Assembly (NCBI RefSeq): GCF_004117935.1
Contig: NZ_SDOY01000131.1
Coordinates: 147,799 to 211,798 of the forward strand
DNA: 64,000 bases
Source of the DNA: Streptomyces roseicoloratus
GTDB lineage: Bacteria > Actinomycetota > Actinomycetes > Streptomycetales > Streptomycetaceae
Reading direction: 5' to 3'
Shown: one piece after another, positions 15,630 to 24,074 of the stretch
Layout: each line of letters starts with the position of its first letter
How positions within the stretch are numbered: position 1 is the first letter of the stretch
The notes under the pieces: model-generated
The model's input: the letters and a program-made list of their open reading frames with translations, nothing else
Told to the model about the DNA's origin: nothing
Databases searched by the model: none
Made by a program: the position numbers and the translations under genes

Positions 15630-17021
15630 ATGGCACCCGCCATCCCTGCCGCCATGGACCGACCGCACTTCATCGGCATCGGCGGTGCCGGAATGTCGGG
15701 CATCGCGAAGATCCTCGCCCAGCGGGGCGCCAAGGTCGCCGGCAGTGACGCCAAGGACTCGGCGACCGCCGAGTCCCTGCGGGCCCTGGGCGTCACCGTG
15801 CACATCGGTCACGCCGCCGGGCACCTCGCCGACGACGCCTCCGCCGTCGTCGTCTCCAGCGCCATCCGCGCCGACAACCCCGAGCTGGCCCGCGCCGCCG
15901 AGCTGGGCATCCCCGTCGTGCACCGCTCCGACGCGCTCGCCTCGCTCATGGACGGCCTCAGCGCCGTCGCCGTCGCCGGTACGCACGGCAAGACCACCAC
16001 CACCTCGATGCTGTCCGTCGCCCTCACCGAGCTCGGCCTCGACCCGTCGTACGCCATCGGCGGCGACCTCGCGGGCCCCGGCACCAACGCCCGGCACGGC
16101 GAGGGCGCGATCTTCGTCGCCGAGGCCGACGAGAGCGACCGCAGCTTCCAGAAGTACGACCCGGCCGTGGCCATCGTCCTCAACGTCGAGCTGGACCACC
16201 ACGCCAACTACGCCACCATGGACGAGATCTACGAGTCCTTCGAGGCCTTCGCCGCCAAGATCCGCCCCGGTGGCACCCTCGTCGTCGGCGAGCACGCCGG
16301 CGCCCGCGAGCTCGCCGCGCGGGTCTCCGGCAACAAGGACCTGACCATCCTGACCGTCGGCGAGGACGAGGGCGCCGACGTCCGGATCCGCCGGATCACC
16401 CCGAAGGGCATGACCAGCGAGGTCGTCGTCGTGATGGACGGCACCGAGCACGTCTTCACCGTCTCCGTGCCCGGCCGCCACTACGCCCACAACGCCGCCG
16501 CCGCGCTCGCCGCCGGCTCCCGCGCCGGCGTCGACCCGGCCGAGCTCGCCCAGGCCCTCACCGCGTACACCGGCGTCGGCCGCCGCCTCCAGCTCAAGGG
16601 CGAGGCCGCCGGCGTCCAGGTCATCGACTCGTACGCGCACCACCCCACCGAGATGACGGCCGACCTGGAGGCCATGCGCGGCGCCGCCGGCGCCTCCCGC
16701 CTCCTGGTCGTGTTCCAGCCGCACCTCTTCTCCCGCACCCAGGAGCTCGGCCGCGAGATGGGCGAGGCCCTGGCCCTCGCCGACGGCTCCGTGGTCCTCG
16801 ACATCTACCCGGCCCGCGAGGACCCGATCCCCGGCGTCACCAGCGAGCTGATCATCGACGCCGCCCGCGCGGCCGGCGCCGACGTCACCGCCGTCCACGA
16901 GAAGTCCGACGTGCCGGACGTGATCGCGGGAATGGCGAAGCCCGGCGATCTCGTTCTCACCATGGGTGCGGGCGACGTCACGGACCTGGGTCCGCGGATC
17001 CTGGCCCAGCTGGCCGGCTGA
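15630..17021 (+). CDS. murC: UDP-N-acetylmuramate--L-alanine ligase
   Basis: 463 aa Mur ligase that adds L-Ala to UDP-MurNAc in the cytoplasmic stage of peptidoglycan synthesis. The N-terminal Rossmann motif is HFIGIGGAGMSGIA (13-26), the ATP loop AGTHGKTTTT (116-125), the central block AIFVAEADESDRSF and the C-terminal SYAHHPTEM and FQPHLFSRT complete the three domains. Length is standard. GGGGAGAG precedes the ATG. msrB follows after 37 bp and may be cotranscribed. It lies outside the main dcw-type division cluster here. Confidence 0.96.
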   Translation: MAPAIPAAMDRPHFIGIGGAGMSGIAKILAQRGAKVAGSDAKDSATAESLRALGVTVHIGHAAGHLADDASAVVVSSAIRADNPELARAAELGIPVVHRSDALASLMDGLSAVAVAGTHGKTTTTSMLSVALTELGLDPSYAIGGDLAGPGTNARHGEGAIFVAEADESDRSFQKYDPAVAIVLNVELDHHANYATMDEIYESFEAFAAKIRPGGTLVVGEHAGARELAARVSGNKDLTILTVGEDEGADVRIRRITPKGMTSEVVVVMDGTEHVFTVSVPGRHYAHNAAAALAAGSRAGVDPAELAQALTAYTGVGRRLQLKGEAAGVQVIDSYAHHPTEMTADLEAMRGAAGASRLLVVFQPHLFSRTQELGREMGEALALADGSVVLDIYPAREDPIPGVTSELIIDAARAAGADVTAVHEKSDVPDVIAGMAKPGDLVLTMGAGDVTDLGPRILAQLAG

Positions 17022-17058
17022 CCCGCCCTTGTCGAGCCGAGGCCGAGGAGCGAGAGAG

Positions 17059-17469
17059 ATGGCGTACGAGGTCGAGAAGACCGACGAGGAATGGCAGGCG
17101 CAGCTGACGCCGTCGGAGTACCAGGTGCTCCGGCTGGCCGGCACCGAACCGGCCTTCCGCGGTGAGTACACGGACACCAAGACCAAGGGCGTCTACTCCT
17201 GCCGGGCGTGCGGCGCCGAGCTCTTCACGTCCCACGAGAAGTTCGAGTCGCACTGCGGCTGGCCGTCCTTCTACGACCCGAAGGACAGCTCCGCGGTCGA
17301 GCTGGTCGCCGACACGTCCCACGGCATGATCCGCACCGAGGTCCGCTGCGCACGCTGCGGTTCCCACCTCGGTCATGTCTTCGAGGGCGAGGGGTATCCG
17401 ACCCCGACCGACCAGCGCTACTGCATCAACTCGATCTCGCTGCGGCTCCAGCCGGCGGACGAGAGCTGA
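17059..17469 (+). CDS. msrB: Peptide-methionine (R)-S-oxide reductase
   Basis: 136 aa MsrB that repairs methionine-R-sulfoxide. Two CxxC zinc motifs (CRAC and CARC) frame the fold, with HCGWPSFYDP between them and the catalytic cysteine in RYCINSISL near the C-terminus. GAGGAGCG lies just before the ATG. It follows murC on the same strand and faces the Fur-family gene, sharing a strong bidirectional hairpin; with katG and osmC nearby this area is rich in oxidative-stress genes. Confidence 0.95.
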   Translation: MAYEVEKTDEEWQAQLTPSEYQVLRLAGTEPAFRGEYTDTKTKGVYSCRACGAELFTSHEKFESHCGWPSFYDPKDSSAVELVADTSHGMIRTEVRCARCGSHLGHVFEGEGYPTPTDQRYCINSISLRLQPADES

Positions 17470-17573
17470 GCGGTACGACCCGACCACACGGCGATGTCGC
17501 GAGACCGCGGTGCCGCCGGACAGACCCCGGACGGACCCCGGACGGACCGCAGCACCGCGACACCCGAACACAC

Positions 17574-17617
17574 CGCCTGAGCCGGCCCGGCGCGTCACGC
17601 CTCGGCCGGCTCAGGCG
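17574..17617. terminator. Bidirectional terminator between msrB and fur genes
   Basis: Perfect 13-bp stem (CGCCTGAGCCGGC with GCCGGCTCAGGCG) around an 18-nt loop. The right arm contains the stop codon of the Fur-family gene, so the hairpin serves both converging transcripts. Confidence 0.7.
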
Positions 17618-18054
17618 TCTCCGGCCTCGACCGGGTTCTCCTCCGCCCCGCACACCGGGCACAGCCCCCGGTACGTGACCTCCACCGCCGTCACCGTGAA
17701 GCCGAAGCGTTCCGCCTCCGGCAGGCCCGCCAGCGGGTCGCCCTCCGGGTGGACGTCGCGGACCGTGCCGCAGCCCGCGCACACCAGGTGCTGGTGGGCG
17801 CTGTGGGCGTTCGGGTCGTAGCGCTTGGCGCGGCCCACGCTGGAGACCTCGACCACCTCGCCGAGCGAGACCAGCTCGCCCAGCGTGTTGTAGACCGTCG
17901 CCCGCGAGATCTCCGGCAGCCGCGCCGTGGCGCGGGCCAGCACCTCGTCCGCCGTGAGGTGGACGTGCTCGCCGTCGAGCACCTCGGCGACCACCCGTCG
18001 CTGCGCGGTCATCCGCCAGCCGCGCCGGCGCAGCCGTTCCAGCAGATCGCTCAT
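17611..18054 (-). CDS. Fur family repressor (PerR/CatR/FurA type)
   Basis: 147 aa metalloregulator. The winged helix covers about residues 1-80 (MTAQRRVVAEVL, then SRATVYNTLGELVSLG), and the dimer/metal domain has two CxxC zinc sites, C92/C95 (CAGC) and C132/C135 (CPVC), plus His-rich NAHSAHQHL. This pattern is that of peroxide-sensing Fur proteins. It is divergent from katG, and Streptomyces regulators of this group (FurS, FurA, CatR) repress catalase genes, so it very likely controls katG and itself. The ATG at 18054 has AAGG upstream; a longer in-frame start would add 49 residues across the promoter. Confidence 0.9.
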   Translation of the reverse strand: MSDLLERLRRRGWRMTAQRRVVAEVLDGEHVHLTADEVLARATARLPEISRATVYNTLGELVSLGEVVEVSSVGRAKRYDPNAHSAHQHLVCAGCGTVRDVHPEGDPLAGLPEAERFGFTVTAVEVTYRGLCPVCGAEENPVEAGDA

Positions 18055-18154
18055 GATCACCAGCCTTGCTGTGCCGTGGTGCACGTACGAGGAGCCGTAC
18101 CTGGTCAAGTGCGCGTGACCATTGTGAGCATTCCGTACGAGTCCGGCCGTCGTA

Positions 18155-18182
18155 TTGACTTGGACAGAGTCCACCATAGGAT
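18155..18182 (+). promoter_or_regulatory. katG promoter with embedded operator palindrome
   Basis: TTGACT (18155-18160), 16-bp spacer and TAGGAT (18177-18182) form a good vegetative promoter 46 bp before katG. The spacer holds the palindrome TGGAC-AGA-GTCCA (18161-18173), well placed for repression by the divergent Fur-family protein. Confidence 0.65.
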
Positions 18183-18227
18183 CGACTCCAGTAGTAGCCA
18201 AGAGGGTGGGTCCGGAAGGAAAGACCG

Positions 18228-20453
18228 ATGTCTGAGCAGAATCACGATCCGCTGGTCACCGAAGACGAGGCGGCGAAGGGCGGCTGCCCGGTGGCGCACG
18301 GCCGGGCCGCGCACCCGACGCAGGGCGGCGGCAACCGCCAGTGGTGGCCCGAGCGGCTCAACCTGAAGATCCTCGCCAAGAACCCCGCCGTCGCGAACCC
18401 GCTCGGCGAGGACTTCGACTACACGGAGGCCTTCAAGGCCCTGGACCTGGCCGCCGTGAAGCGGGACATCGCCGAGGTGCTCACCACCTCGCAGGACTGG
18501 TGGCCCGCCGACTTCGGCCACTACGGCCCGCTCATGGTCCGCATGGCCTGGCACAGCGCCGGCACGTACCGCATCAGCGACGGCCGCGGCGGCGCCGGCG
18601 CCGGTCAGCAGCGCTTCGCCCCGCTGAACAGCTGGCCGGACAACGGCAACCTCGACAAGGCCCGCCGTCTGCTGTGGCCGGTGAAGAAGAAGTACGGCCA
18701 GAGCATCTCCTGGGCCGACCTGCTGATCCTCACCGGCAACGTCGCCCTGGAGACCATGGGCTTCGAGACCTTCGGCTTCGCCGGCGGCCGCGCCGACGTG
18801 TGGGAGGCCGACGAGGACGTCTACTGGGGCCCCGAGACCACCTGGCTCGGCGACGAGCGCTACACCGGCGACCGCGAGCTGGAGAGCCCGCTCGGCGCCG
18901 TGCAGATGGGCCTCATCTACGTCAACCCGGAGGGCCCCAACGGCAACCCGGACCCGATCGCCGCGGCCCGCGACATCCGCGAGACCTTCCGCCGCATGGC
19001 GATGAACGACGAGGAGACCGTCGCCCTCATCGCCGGTGGCCACACCTTCGGCAAGGCCCACGGCGCCGGCCCGGCGGACAACGTCGGCGCCGACCCCGAG
19101 GGCGCCCCGCTGGAGCAGCAGGGCCTCGGCTGGAAGAACGCGTACGGCACCGGCAAGGGCGCCGACACGATCACCTCCGGTCTCGAGGTCACCTGGACCA
19201 CCACGCCGGCCCGGTGGAGCCACGACTTCTTCAAGCACCTCTTCGAGTACGAGTACGAGCTCACCAAGAGCCCGGCCGGCGCCCACCAGTGGGTCGCCAA
19301 GGACTCCGAGGAGATCATCCCCGACGCCCACGACGCGTCGAAGAAGCACCGCCCGACCATGCTCACCACCGACCTGTCGCTCCGCTTCGACCCGGTCTAC
19401 GAGCAGATCTCGCGCCGCTTCTACGAGAACCCGGACCAGTTCGCGGACGCCTTCGCCCGCGCCTGGTTCAAGCTGACGCACCGTGACCTCGGTCCGGTCG
19501 CCCGCTACCTGGGCCCGGAGGTCCCCTCCGAGGAGCTCATCTGGCAGGACCCGCTGCCGGCCCGCACCCACGAGCCGGCCGACGCCGCCGACCTCGCCTC
19601 CCTCAAGGAGCGGATCCTCGGCTCCGGCCTCACCGTCACCCAGCTGGTCTCCGCCGCCTGGGCCGCCGCCTCCTCCTTCCGCGGCAGCGACAAGCGCGGC
19701 GGCGCCAACGGCGGCCGCATCCGCCTGGAGCCGCAGCGCAACTGGGAGGTCAACAACCCCGACGAGCTCGCCCAGGTGCTGCGCGTCCTCGAAGGCATCC
19801 AGGAGTCCTTCAACGCGGGCCGCACCGACGGCAAGCAGGTCTCCCTCGCCGACCTCGTCGTCCTCGCGGGCAACGCGGCCGTCGAGAAGGCCGCCAAGGA
19901 CGCCGGCCTCGACGTCGAGGTGCCGTTCACGGCCGGCCGCGTCGACGCCTCCGCCGAGCAGACGGACGTCGAGTCCTTCGCCGCCCTGGAGCCCACCGCC
20001 GACGGCTTCCGCAACTACCTCGGCAAGGGCCACCGCCTCCCCGCCGAGTACCTGCTGATCGACAAGGCGAACCTGCTCACCCTCTCCGCCCCGGAGACCA
20101 CGGTCCTCGTCGGCGGTCTGCGCGCCCTCGGCGTGACCCAGCCGCAGACCTCGCTGGGCGTGTTCACCGAGACCCCGGGCAAGCTGACGAACGACTTCTT
20201 CGTCAACCTGCTCGACCTCGGCACCGAGTGGAAGTCCACCTCCGCGGACCAGACCACGTTCGAGGGCCGCGACCTGGCCACCGGCGAGGTCAAGTGGACC
20301 GGCACCCGCGCCGACCTGGTCTTCGGCTCGAACTCCGAGCTGCGCGCCGTCGCCGAGGTGTACGCCTCGGACGACGCGAAGGAGAAGTTCGTGACGGACT
20401 TCGTCGCGGCCTGGGCCAAGGTCATGGACCTGGACCGGTTCGACCTGGTCTGA
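18228..20453 (+). CDS. katG: Catalase-peroxidase
   Basis: 741 aa bifunctional heme enzyme that removes hydrogen peroxide. Distal residues R105, W108 and H109 (MVRMAWHSAGTYR), proximal H272 (IAGGHTFGKAHG), and the cross-linked triad W108-Y231-M257 are all in place, as is the duplicated C-terminal peroxidase-like half. Length is normal. GGAAGGA precedes the ATG. The promoter contains a palindrome likely bound by the divergent Fur-type repressor, and a very strong hairpin follows the stop codon. Confidence 0.97.
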   Translation: MSEQNHDPLVTEDEAAKGGCPVAHGRAAHPTQGGGNRQWWPERLNLKILAKNPAVANPLGEDFDYTEAFKALDLAAVKRDIAEVLTTSQDWWPADFGHYGPLMVRMAWHSAGTYRISDGRGGAGAGQQRFAPLNSWPDNGNLDKARRLLWPVKKKYGQSISWADLLILTGNVALETMGFETFGFAGGRADVWEADEDVYWGPETTWLGDERYTGDRELESPLGAVQMGLIYVNPEGPNGNPDPIAAARDIRETFRRMAMNDEETVALIAGGHTFGKAHGAGPADNVGADPEGAPLEQQGLGWKNAYGTGKGADTITSGLEVTWTTTPARWSHDFFKHLFEYEYELTKSPAGAHQWVAKDSEEIIPDAHDASKKHRPTMLTTDLSLRFDPVYEQISRRFYENPDQFADAFARAWFKLTHRDLGPVARYLGPEVPSEELIWQDPLPARTHEPADAADLASLKERILGSGLTVTQLVSAAWAAASSFRGSDKRGGANGGRIRLEPQRNWEVNNPDELAQVLRVLEGIQESFNAGRTDGKQVSLADLVVLAGNAAVEKAAKDAGLDVEVPFTAGRVDASAEQTDVESFAALEPTADGFRNYLGKGHRLPAEYLLIDKANLLTLSAPETTVLVGGLRALGVTQPQTSLGVFTETPGKLTNDFFVNLLDLGTEWKSTSADQTTFEGRDLATGEVKWTGTRADLVFGSNSELRAVAEVYASDDAKEKFVTDFVAAWAKVMDLDRFDLV

Positions 20454-20512
20454 TCACCGACGGCCCCGGGACCGAGCTCCGTTCGGCCCCGCCTGATCAG
20501 TGATCGGCCTGT

Positions 20513-20548
20513 CCGTGGACCCCGGCGGTTCTCCGCCGGGGTCCACGG
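20513..20548 (+). terminator. katG terminator
   Basis: Perfect 16-bp stem (20513-20528 with 20533-20548) and a TTCT loop, 59 bp past the katG stop. No U-tract. Confidence 0.8.
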
Positions 20549-20703
20549 CGTTCCCGGGGCCCGGGGCCCACGGCGCGCTTCGGACGCTCCGGGACACACG
20601 GCGGCACCCAGGCGCCGGCCACGGCCTCCGGGCACGGGGACCCAGGGCGTGCGCCGAAGGCACCCAGGGCGCCGGCCGCGCCGAAGGCCCGGTCCTCACC
20701 GGT

Positions 20704-21480
20704 TCAGTGGACGGACAGTCCGCCGTCCACGAAGACCGCCTGCCCGGTGACGTACGCCGAGGCGCGGCTCGCCAGGAACACGGCCGCGCCCTCGAAGTCC
20801 TCGGCGAGCCCGTTCCGCCCGATCATCGTGCGGGCCGCCAGCTCGGCGACCTTGGCGGTGTCGGAGGACAGCCGCTCGTTGAGCGGCGTCAGCACGAAGC
20901 CGGGCACGAGGGTGTTCACGGTGACGCCGTACGGCGACCACGCCTCGGCCTGCGAACGCGCCAGCGACTCGAGCCCGCCCTTCGCCACTCCGTACGCCCC
21001 GGACTGCACGAACGCGCGGTGCGCCTGCTGGGACGTGACGTGGATGATCCGCCCGAACCCGCGCTCGGCCATCCCGGGCCCGAACCGCTGCCCCAGCAGG
21101 AACGGCGCCTCCAGGTTCACCGCCATCGTCCGGTCCCACACCTCGTCCGTGAGCTCGGAGAGCGGCGGACGCAGGTTGATCCCGGCCGAGTTGACGAGGA
21201 TGTCGGGCTCGGCGCCGCCGAGCGCGCGTACGGCGTCCTCGGCGGCCTGCCGTACGCCCGGACGGGTGGCCAGGTCCCCGCTCACCCAGGCGGCGCTCGC
21301 GCCGAGTCCGGTGAGTTCGTCGACCGTGTCCTTCAACTCCGCCTCGCGCCGCGCGACGATGACGACGGACGCACCCGCGCGCGCCAGGGCACGGGCGATG
21401 GCCCTGCCGATCCCGGAACTTCCGCCGGTGACGACGGCGTTGAGACCGGACAGGGAGAACAGCTCGTCCAGGTACGTCAT
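20704..21480 (-). CDS. SDR family oxidoreductase
   Basis: 258 aa classical short-chain dehydrogenase. Cofactor motif TGGSSGIGRAIA near the N-terminus, structural NSAG, catalytic Ser in HVTSQQAH, and YGVAK as YxxxK. The sequence style (NLEAPFLLGQRFGPGMAERG, then VFLASRASAYVTGQ and VDGG) is that of gluconate-5-dehydrogenase-like enzymes. The ATG overlaps the upstream DUF397 stop as TAATG, so translation is probably coupled. That is unusual company for a metabolic SDR; substrate unknown. Confidence 0.88.
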   Translation of the reverse strand: MTYLDELFSLSGLNAVVTGGSSGIGRAIARALARAGASVVIVARREAELKDTVDELTGLGASAAWVSGDLATRPGVRQAAEDAVRALGGAEPDILVNSAGINLRPPLSELTDEVWDRTMAVNLEAPFLLGQRFGPGMAERGFGRIIHVTSQQAHRAFVQSGAYGVAKGGLESLARSQAEAWSPYGVTVNTLVPGFVLTPLNERLSSDTAKVAELAARTMIGRNGLAEDFEGAAVFLASRASAYVTGQAVFVDGGLSVH

Positions 21481-21725
21481 TACAGCTGCTCGCACCCGCC
21501 GACGAAGGCACTCCAGGCGGCGGGAGCGAGCGCGAGCTGAGCATCCTCGGGCCGCTTGGAGTCACGGACGTGGACAGTGGTGGGGCAGGCGGCGACCTCG
21601 ACACAGTCGCCGTCACCGCCGCTGCTGTACGTGGACTTCTGCCACGAGAGGGCGACTTCGACGCAGTCGCCGCTGCCGCCGCTGCTGTAACTGCTCTTGA
21701 ACCAGGCCAGGTCAGTGGTGCTCAT
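21480..21725 (-). CDS. DUF397 protein with duplicated N-terminal motif
   Basis: 81 aa DUF397 protein, a small family paired with XRE regulators in Streptomyces (WhiJ/BldB-like systems). The signature W-x-K-S-x-Y-S-S-x-x-x-GDCVEVA occurs twice in a row: WFKSSYSSGGSGDCVEVA and WQKSTYSSGGDGDCVEVA. A single RDSK block and the AWSAFVGG end follow. Usual members have one copy and about 60-70 aa. The start overlaps the XRE stop (ATGA) and the stop overlaps the SDR start (TAATG), so three genes are coupled. Confidence 0.85.
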   Translation of the reverse strand: MSTTDLAWFKSSYSSGGSGDCVEVALSWQKSTYSSGGDGDCVEVAACPTTVHVRDSKRPEDAQLALAPAAWSAFVGGCEQL

Positions 21726-22549
21726 GTAGCTCCTCGCATCTGCCGCAACAGGCTCTGGGAGTCTTCCAGGGTAAGCGCCTGTGACCGCATCCTGTCATAC
21801 CGCCTCTTGAGGATTCCGACCTCTTTGGCGTCGGAGATGAGCATTCCAGCCCGCTGGCCTTCGACGTATCCGTACCAGCGATTCTCGGGAGTCTCCAGCA
21901 TCTGCATTGGGCCATCGAGCCCCGCGTGGTGGGCACGGCTCATCGCCATCACCTGCACCTCGATGTTGCGCCGCTCGGACATCCGCAGGATGTGCTCGAT
22001 CTGAGCCCTGTGGACGTCGGGCCCGCCCGTCTCCCTCCGCAGCACGTGCTCCTCGATGATGAAGCTGTACGAGGTGTTGACCCGCTCCGTCAGCAACTTC
22101 TGCCGCTTCATGCGCGCGACGAGGTTCTCCTCGATCTCCGCGTCTCCCATCGGCGGCAGTTGCTCCTCGAAGAGCGTCCGCGCGTACGGCTCGATCTGGA
22201 GCAGGCCGGGGATCAGCCGGTTCTCGTACGTGTAGAGGCACAGCGCCGTCCGCTCCAGCGTCGCCCACCGCCGGAACCAGTTCGCGAGGCCCGGTTCCCG
22301 TGACAGGTGCTTCGCCGCGCCTCTGATCGCGCCGAAGCCCTCCAGGATCTCCTCCGACCTGTCCACCAGCTTCGGCGAGGGGAACCGTCGGCCCTGTTCG
22401 ACGGAAGAGATCGTCTCCACCGAGTAGCCCGCCCGGGGCGCGAACTCCTCCTGTGTCAGCCGCGCCCGCCTGCGGAACGCCTTGAGCACCTCCCCGAACG
22501 CCCTGAGGCTGTCGGAGGTCTCCGGTTCTGTGTAGTCGTCCGATGTCAT
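21722..22549 (-). CDS. XRE family regulator with DUF5753 (WhiJ-like)
   Basis: 275 aa protein: N-terminal helix-turn-helix (LKAFRRRARLTQEEFAPRAG, then YSVETISSVEQGRRFP), followed by the DUF5753/Scr1-like domain (RWATLERTALCLYTYENRLI, LLQIEPYAR, EEHVLRRETGGPDVHRAQI). Such proteins act with a DUF397 partner in development or antibiotic control, or as toxin-antitoxin-like pairs. GGAGG lies eight bases before the chosen ATG. It overlaps the DUF397 gene and is divergent from an ATP-binding protein gene, completing a WhiJ-type locus. Confidence 0.88.
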   Translation of the reverse strand: MTSDDYTEPETSDSLRAFGEVLKAFRRRARLTQEEFAPRAGYSVETISSVEQGRRFPSPKLVDRSEEILEGFGAIRGAAKHLSREPGLANWFRRWATLERTALCLYTYENRLIPGLLQIEPYARTLFEEQLPPMGDAEIEENLVARMKRQKLLTERVNTSYSFIIEEHVLRRETGGPDVHRAQIEHILRMSERRNIEVQVMAMSRAHHAGLDGPMQMLETPENRWYGYVEGQRAGMLISDAKEVGILKRRYDRMRSQALTLEDSQSLLRQMRGAT

Positions 22550-22611
22550 CACGCACACCTCCCACCCCGCATCGTCACGGGCCGTGATGAGTACTGTCCA
22601 CCCTCCGAGCT

Positions 22612-22632
22612 CGTACGCTTACGGAGCGTACG
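22612..22632. promoter_or_regulatory. Operator-like palindrome in WhiJ-type divergent region
   Basis: CGTACGCT and AGCGTACG form a perfect 8-bp inverted repeat with 5-bp centre, midway between the XRE and ATPase genes. A plausible binding site for the XRE protein. Confidence 0.5.
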
Positions 22633-22679
22633 GGTTTCTGACCTGGGAACCGGCCTTCAGGGCCGCCATCTTGGGGCTC

Positions 22680-23126
22680 ATGACCACCTCTCAGATCGCT
22701 CGGGCCGACGAAGTTCCGGTTACCGTACGTGTGTTCACCCAGCGTTTCAGCTCGACGCCGCGCGGCGCGCGCCTCGCCCGCCGGCTCGCGCTCCACCAGC
22801 TCGACCGCTGGGGCCTCGCGCCGCACGGCAGCGCGCTCTCCGACGTGGCCGCGCAGATCGTCGCCGAGCTCGCCGCGAACGCCGTGACGCACGGCCGGGT
22901 GCCCGGACGGGACTTCGAGCTGACCCTCGCGTACGAGCCGGGCGTCCGGCTCCGCATCGACGTCGCCGACACCCGTACGGAACGCCTGCCCGCCCTCGTA
23001 CCCTTCACCGGCCCGCTCTCCGAGACCGGTCGCGGGCTGCTCCTCGTGGCGGCGCTCGCGAGCCGCTGGGAGATCGTGGACCGGGTGTCGGTGGGCAAGA
23101 CGGTCCGCGCCGAAGTCGATCTCTGA
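22680..23126 (+). CDS. ATP-binding protein (SpoIIAB/RsbW-like HATPase)
   Basis: 148 aa stand-alone GHKL ATPase domain. The N-box is VAELAANAVTHG, the G1-like region DVADTRTE, and the G2-like region SETGRGLLLVAALA. Proteins of this kind are anti-sigma-factor-like kinases and are commonly found beside XRE/DUF397 pairs in Streptomyces. The ATG at 22680 has only a weak ribosome binding site (GGGG). Divergent orientation across a shared palindrome suggests joint control with the XRE gene. Target protein unknown. Confidence 0.82.
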   Translation: MTTSQIARADEVPVTVRVFTQRFSSTPRGARLARRLALHQLDRWGLAPHGSALSDVAAQIVAELAANAVTHGRVPGRDFELTLAYEPGVRLRIDVADTRTERLPALVPFTGPLSETGRGLLLVAALASRWEIVDRVSVGKTVRAEVDL

Positions 23127-23310
23127 CGCGGGACGGGGCCGCGGGACGGGGCCGCGGGAACCGGTCGCAGGGCTTCGGCGGACCCGGAATCGCCCCGTCC
23201 CTGTCCGCCCTTGGTAACAGACCCGCACGGCGTGCATGACCGTCCGTCTCCGCGCGCACACTCTGCTCGACGAGCAGCAGTTCGACGGCACGGGGGAAGT
23301 GGTAGCGGAC

Positions 23311-24057
23311 ATGAACACACGGGGGAAGTCCTACGCGGTCGGCGCGGCGATGGTGGTCGCGCTCCTCACGGCGACGGCGTGCGGACCGAACGAGACGGAC
23401 GACGCGGGCGCCGCCGGCGGGTCCTCCGCCCGGCCGAGCCCGACGGACTCGGCGGGTTCGACGGGGACGCCGAGCCCGACGAGCCCGACGACGTCGACGG
23501 AGCCCACCAGCGTGTCACCGAGCACGACGGCCTCGGCGAAGCCGAGCCCCAGCAGTGGCAAGGGCAGTGGCAAGAGCAAGGGCGGAGGCGGTGGCGGGAA
23601 GAGCGGTGCCGTGGCCGACTGCGTCGTGGCGGACCTCGGGGTCTCCGCCGTCAAGGAGCCCCCGAACAGCAAGGAGTCCAGGCACCTCCTGATCACCGTC
23701 CAGAACACCGGCGACGCGACGTGCAACCTCTACGGCCACCCGTACGTGCGGCTCGGCGCGGACGCGCAGACGACGGTGCCGGTGATCAAGGACAGCGACC
23801 CCGACCCGGGCAGGCCCGTCACGATCGCTCCCGGAGAGGAGGCGTACGCCGCGCTCCTCGTCGCCGGCGGCAAGAGGGACGAGTACGCGGCGCGGAGCAT
23901 CACCCTGACGCTCCAGGGCCGCAAGCCCGGCACCAAGGCGGGCGGGGCGGTCGACGTGCCCATGCCCGTCGCCACGCTGTACGCGGACGACGGTCAGCTC
24001 GTCACGTACTGGACGACGGCCGAGGGCATGGCCCTGGACTTCATCATGTCCAAGTGA
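23311..24057 (+). CDS. DUF4232-type lipoprotein
   Basis: 248 aa secreted lipoprotein: signal with lipobox LTATAC (Cys at about residue 24), a Ser/Thr/Pro/Gly-rich linker to about residue 97, and a beta-rich domain whose VQNTGDATCNLYGHPYVRL and TIAPGEEAYAALL fit DUF4232. Two cysteines in the domain (ADCVV and ATCNL) probably form a disulfide. Function unknown; the domain is frequent in actinobacterial cell-surface proteins. The ATG follows GGTAG. A GNAT gene begins 17 bp downstream. Confidence 0.75.
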   Translation: MNTRGKSYAVGAAMVVALLTATACGPNETDDAGAAGGSSARPSPTDSAGSTGTPSPTSPTTSTEPTSVSPSTTASAKPSPSSGKGSGKSKGGGGGGKSGAVADCVVADLGVSAVKEPPNSKESRHLLITVQNTGDATCNLYGHPYVRLGADAQTTVPVIKDSDPDPGRPVTIAPGEEAYAALLVAGGKRDEYAARSITLTLQGRKPGTKAGGAVDVPMPVATLYADDGQLVTYWTTAEGMALDFIMSK

Positions 24058-24074
24058 CGGGACAGGATGCCGAC

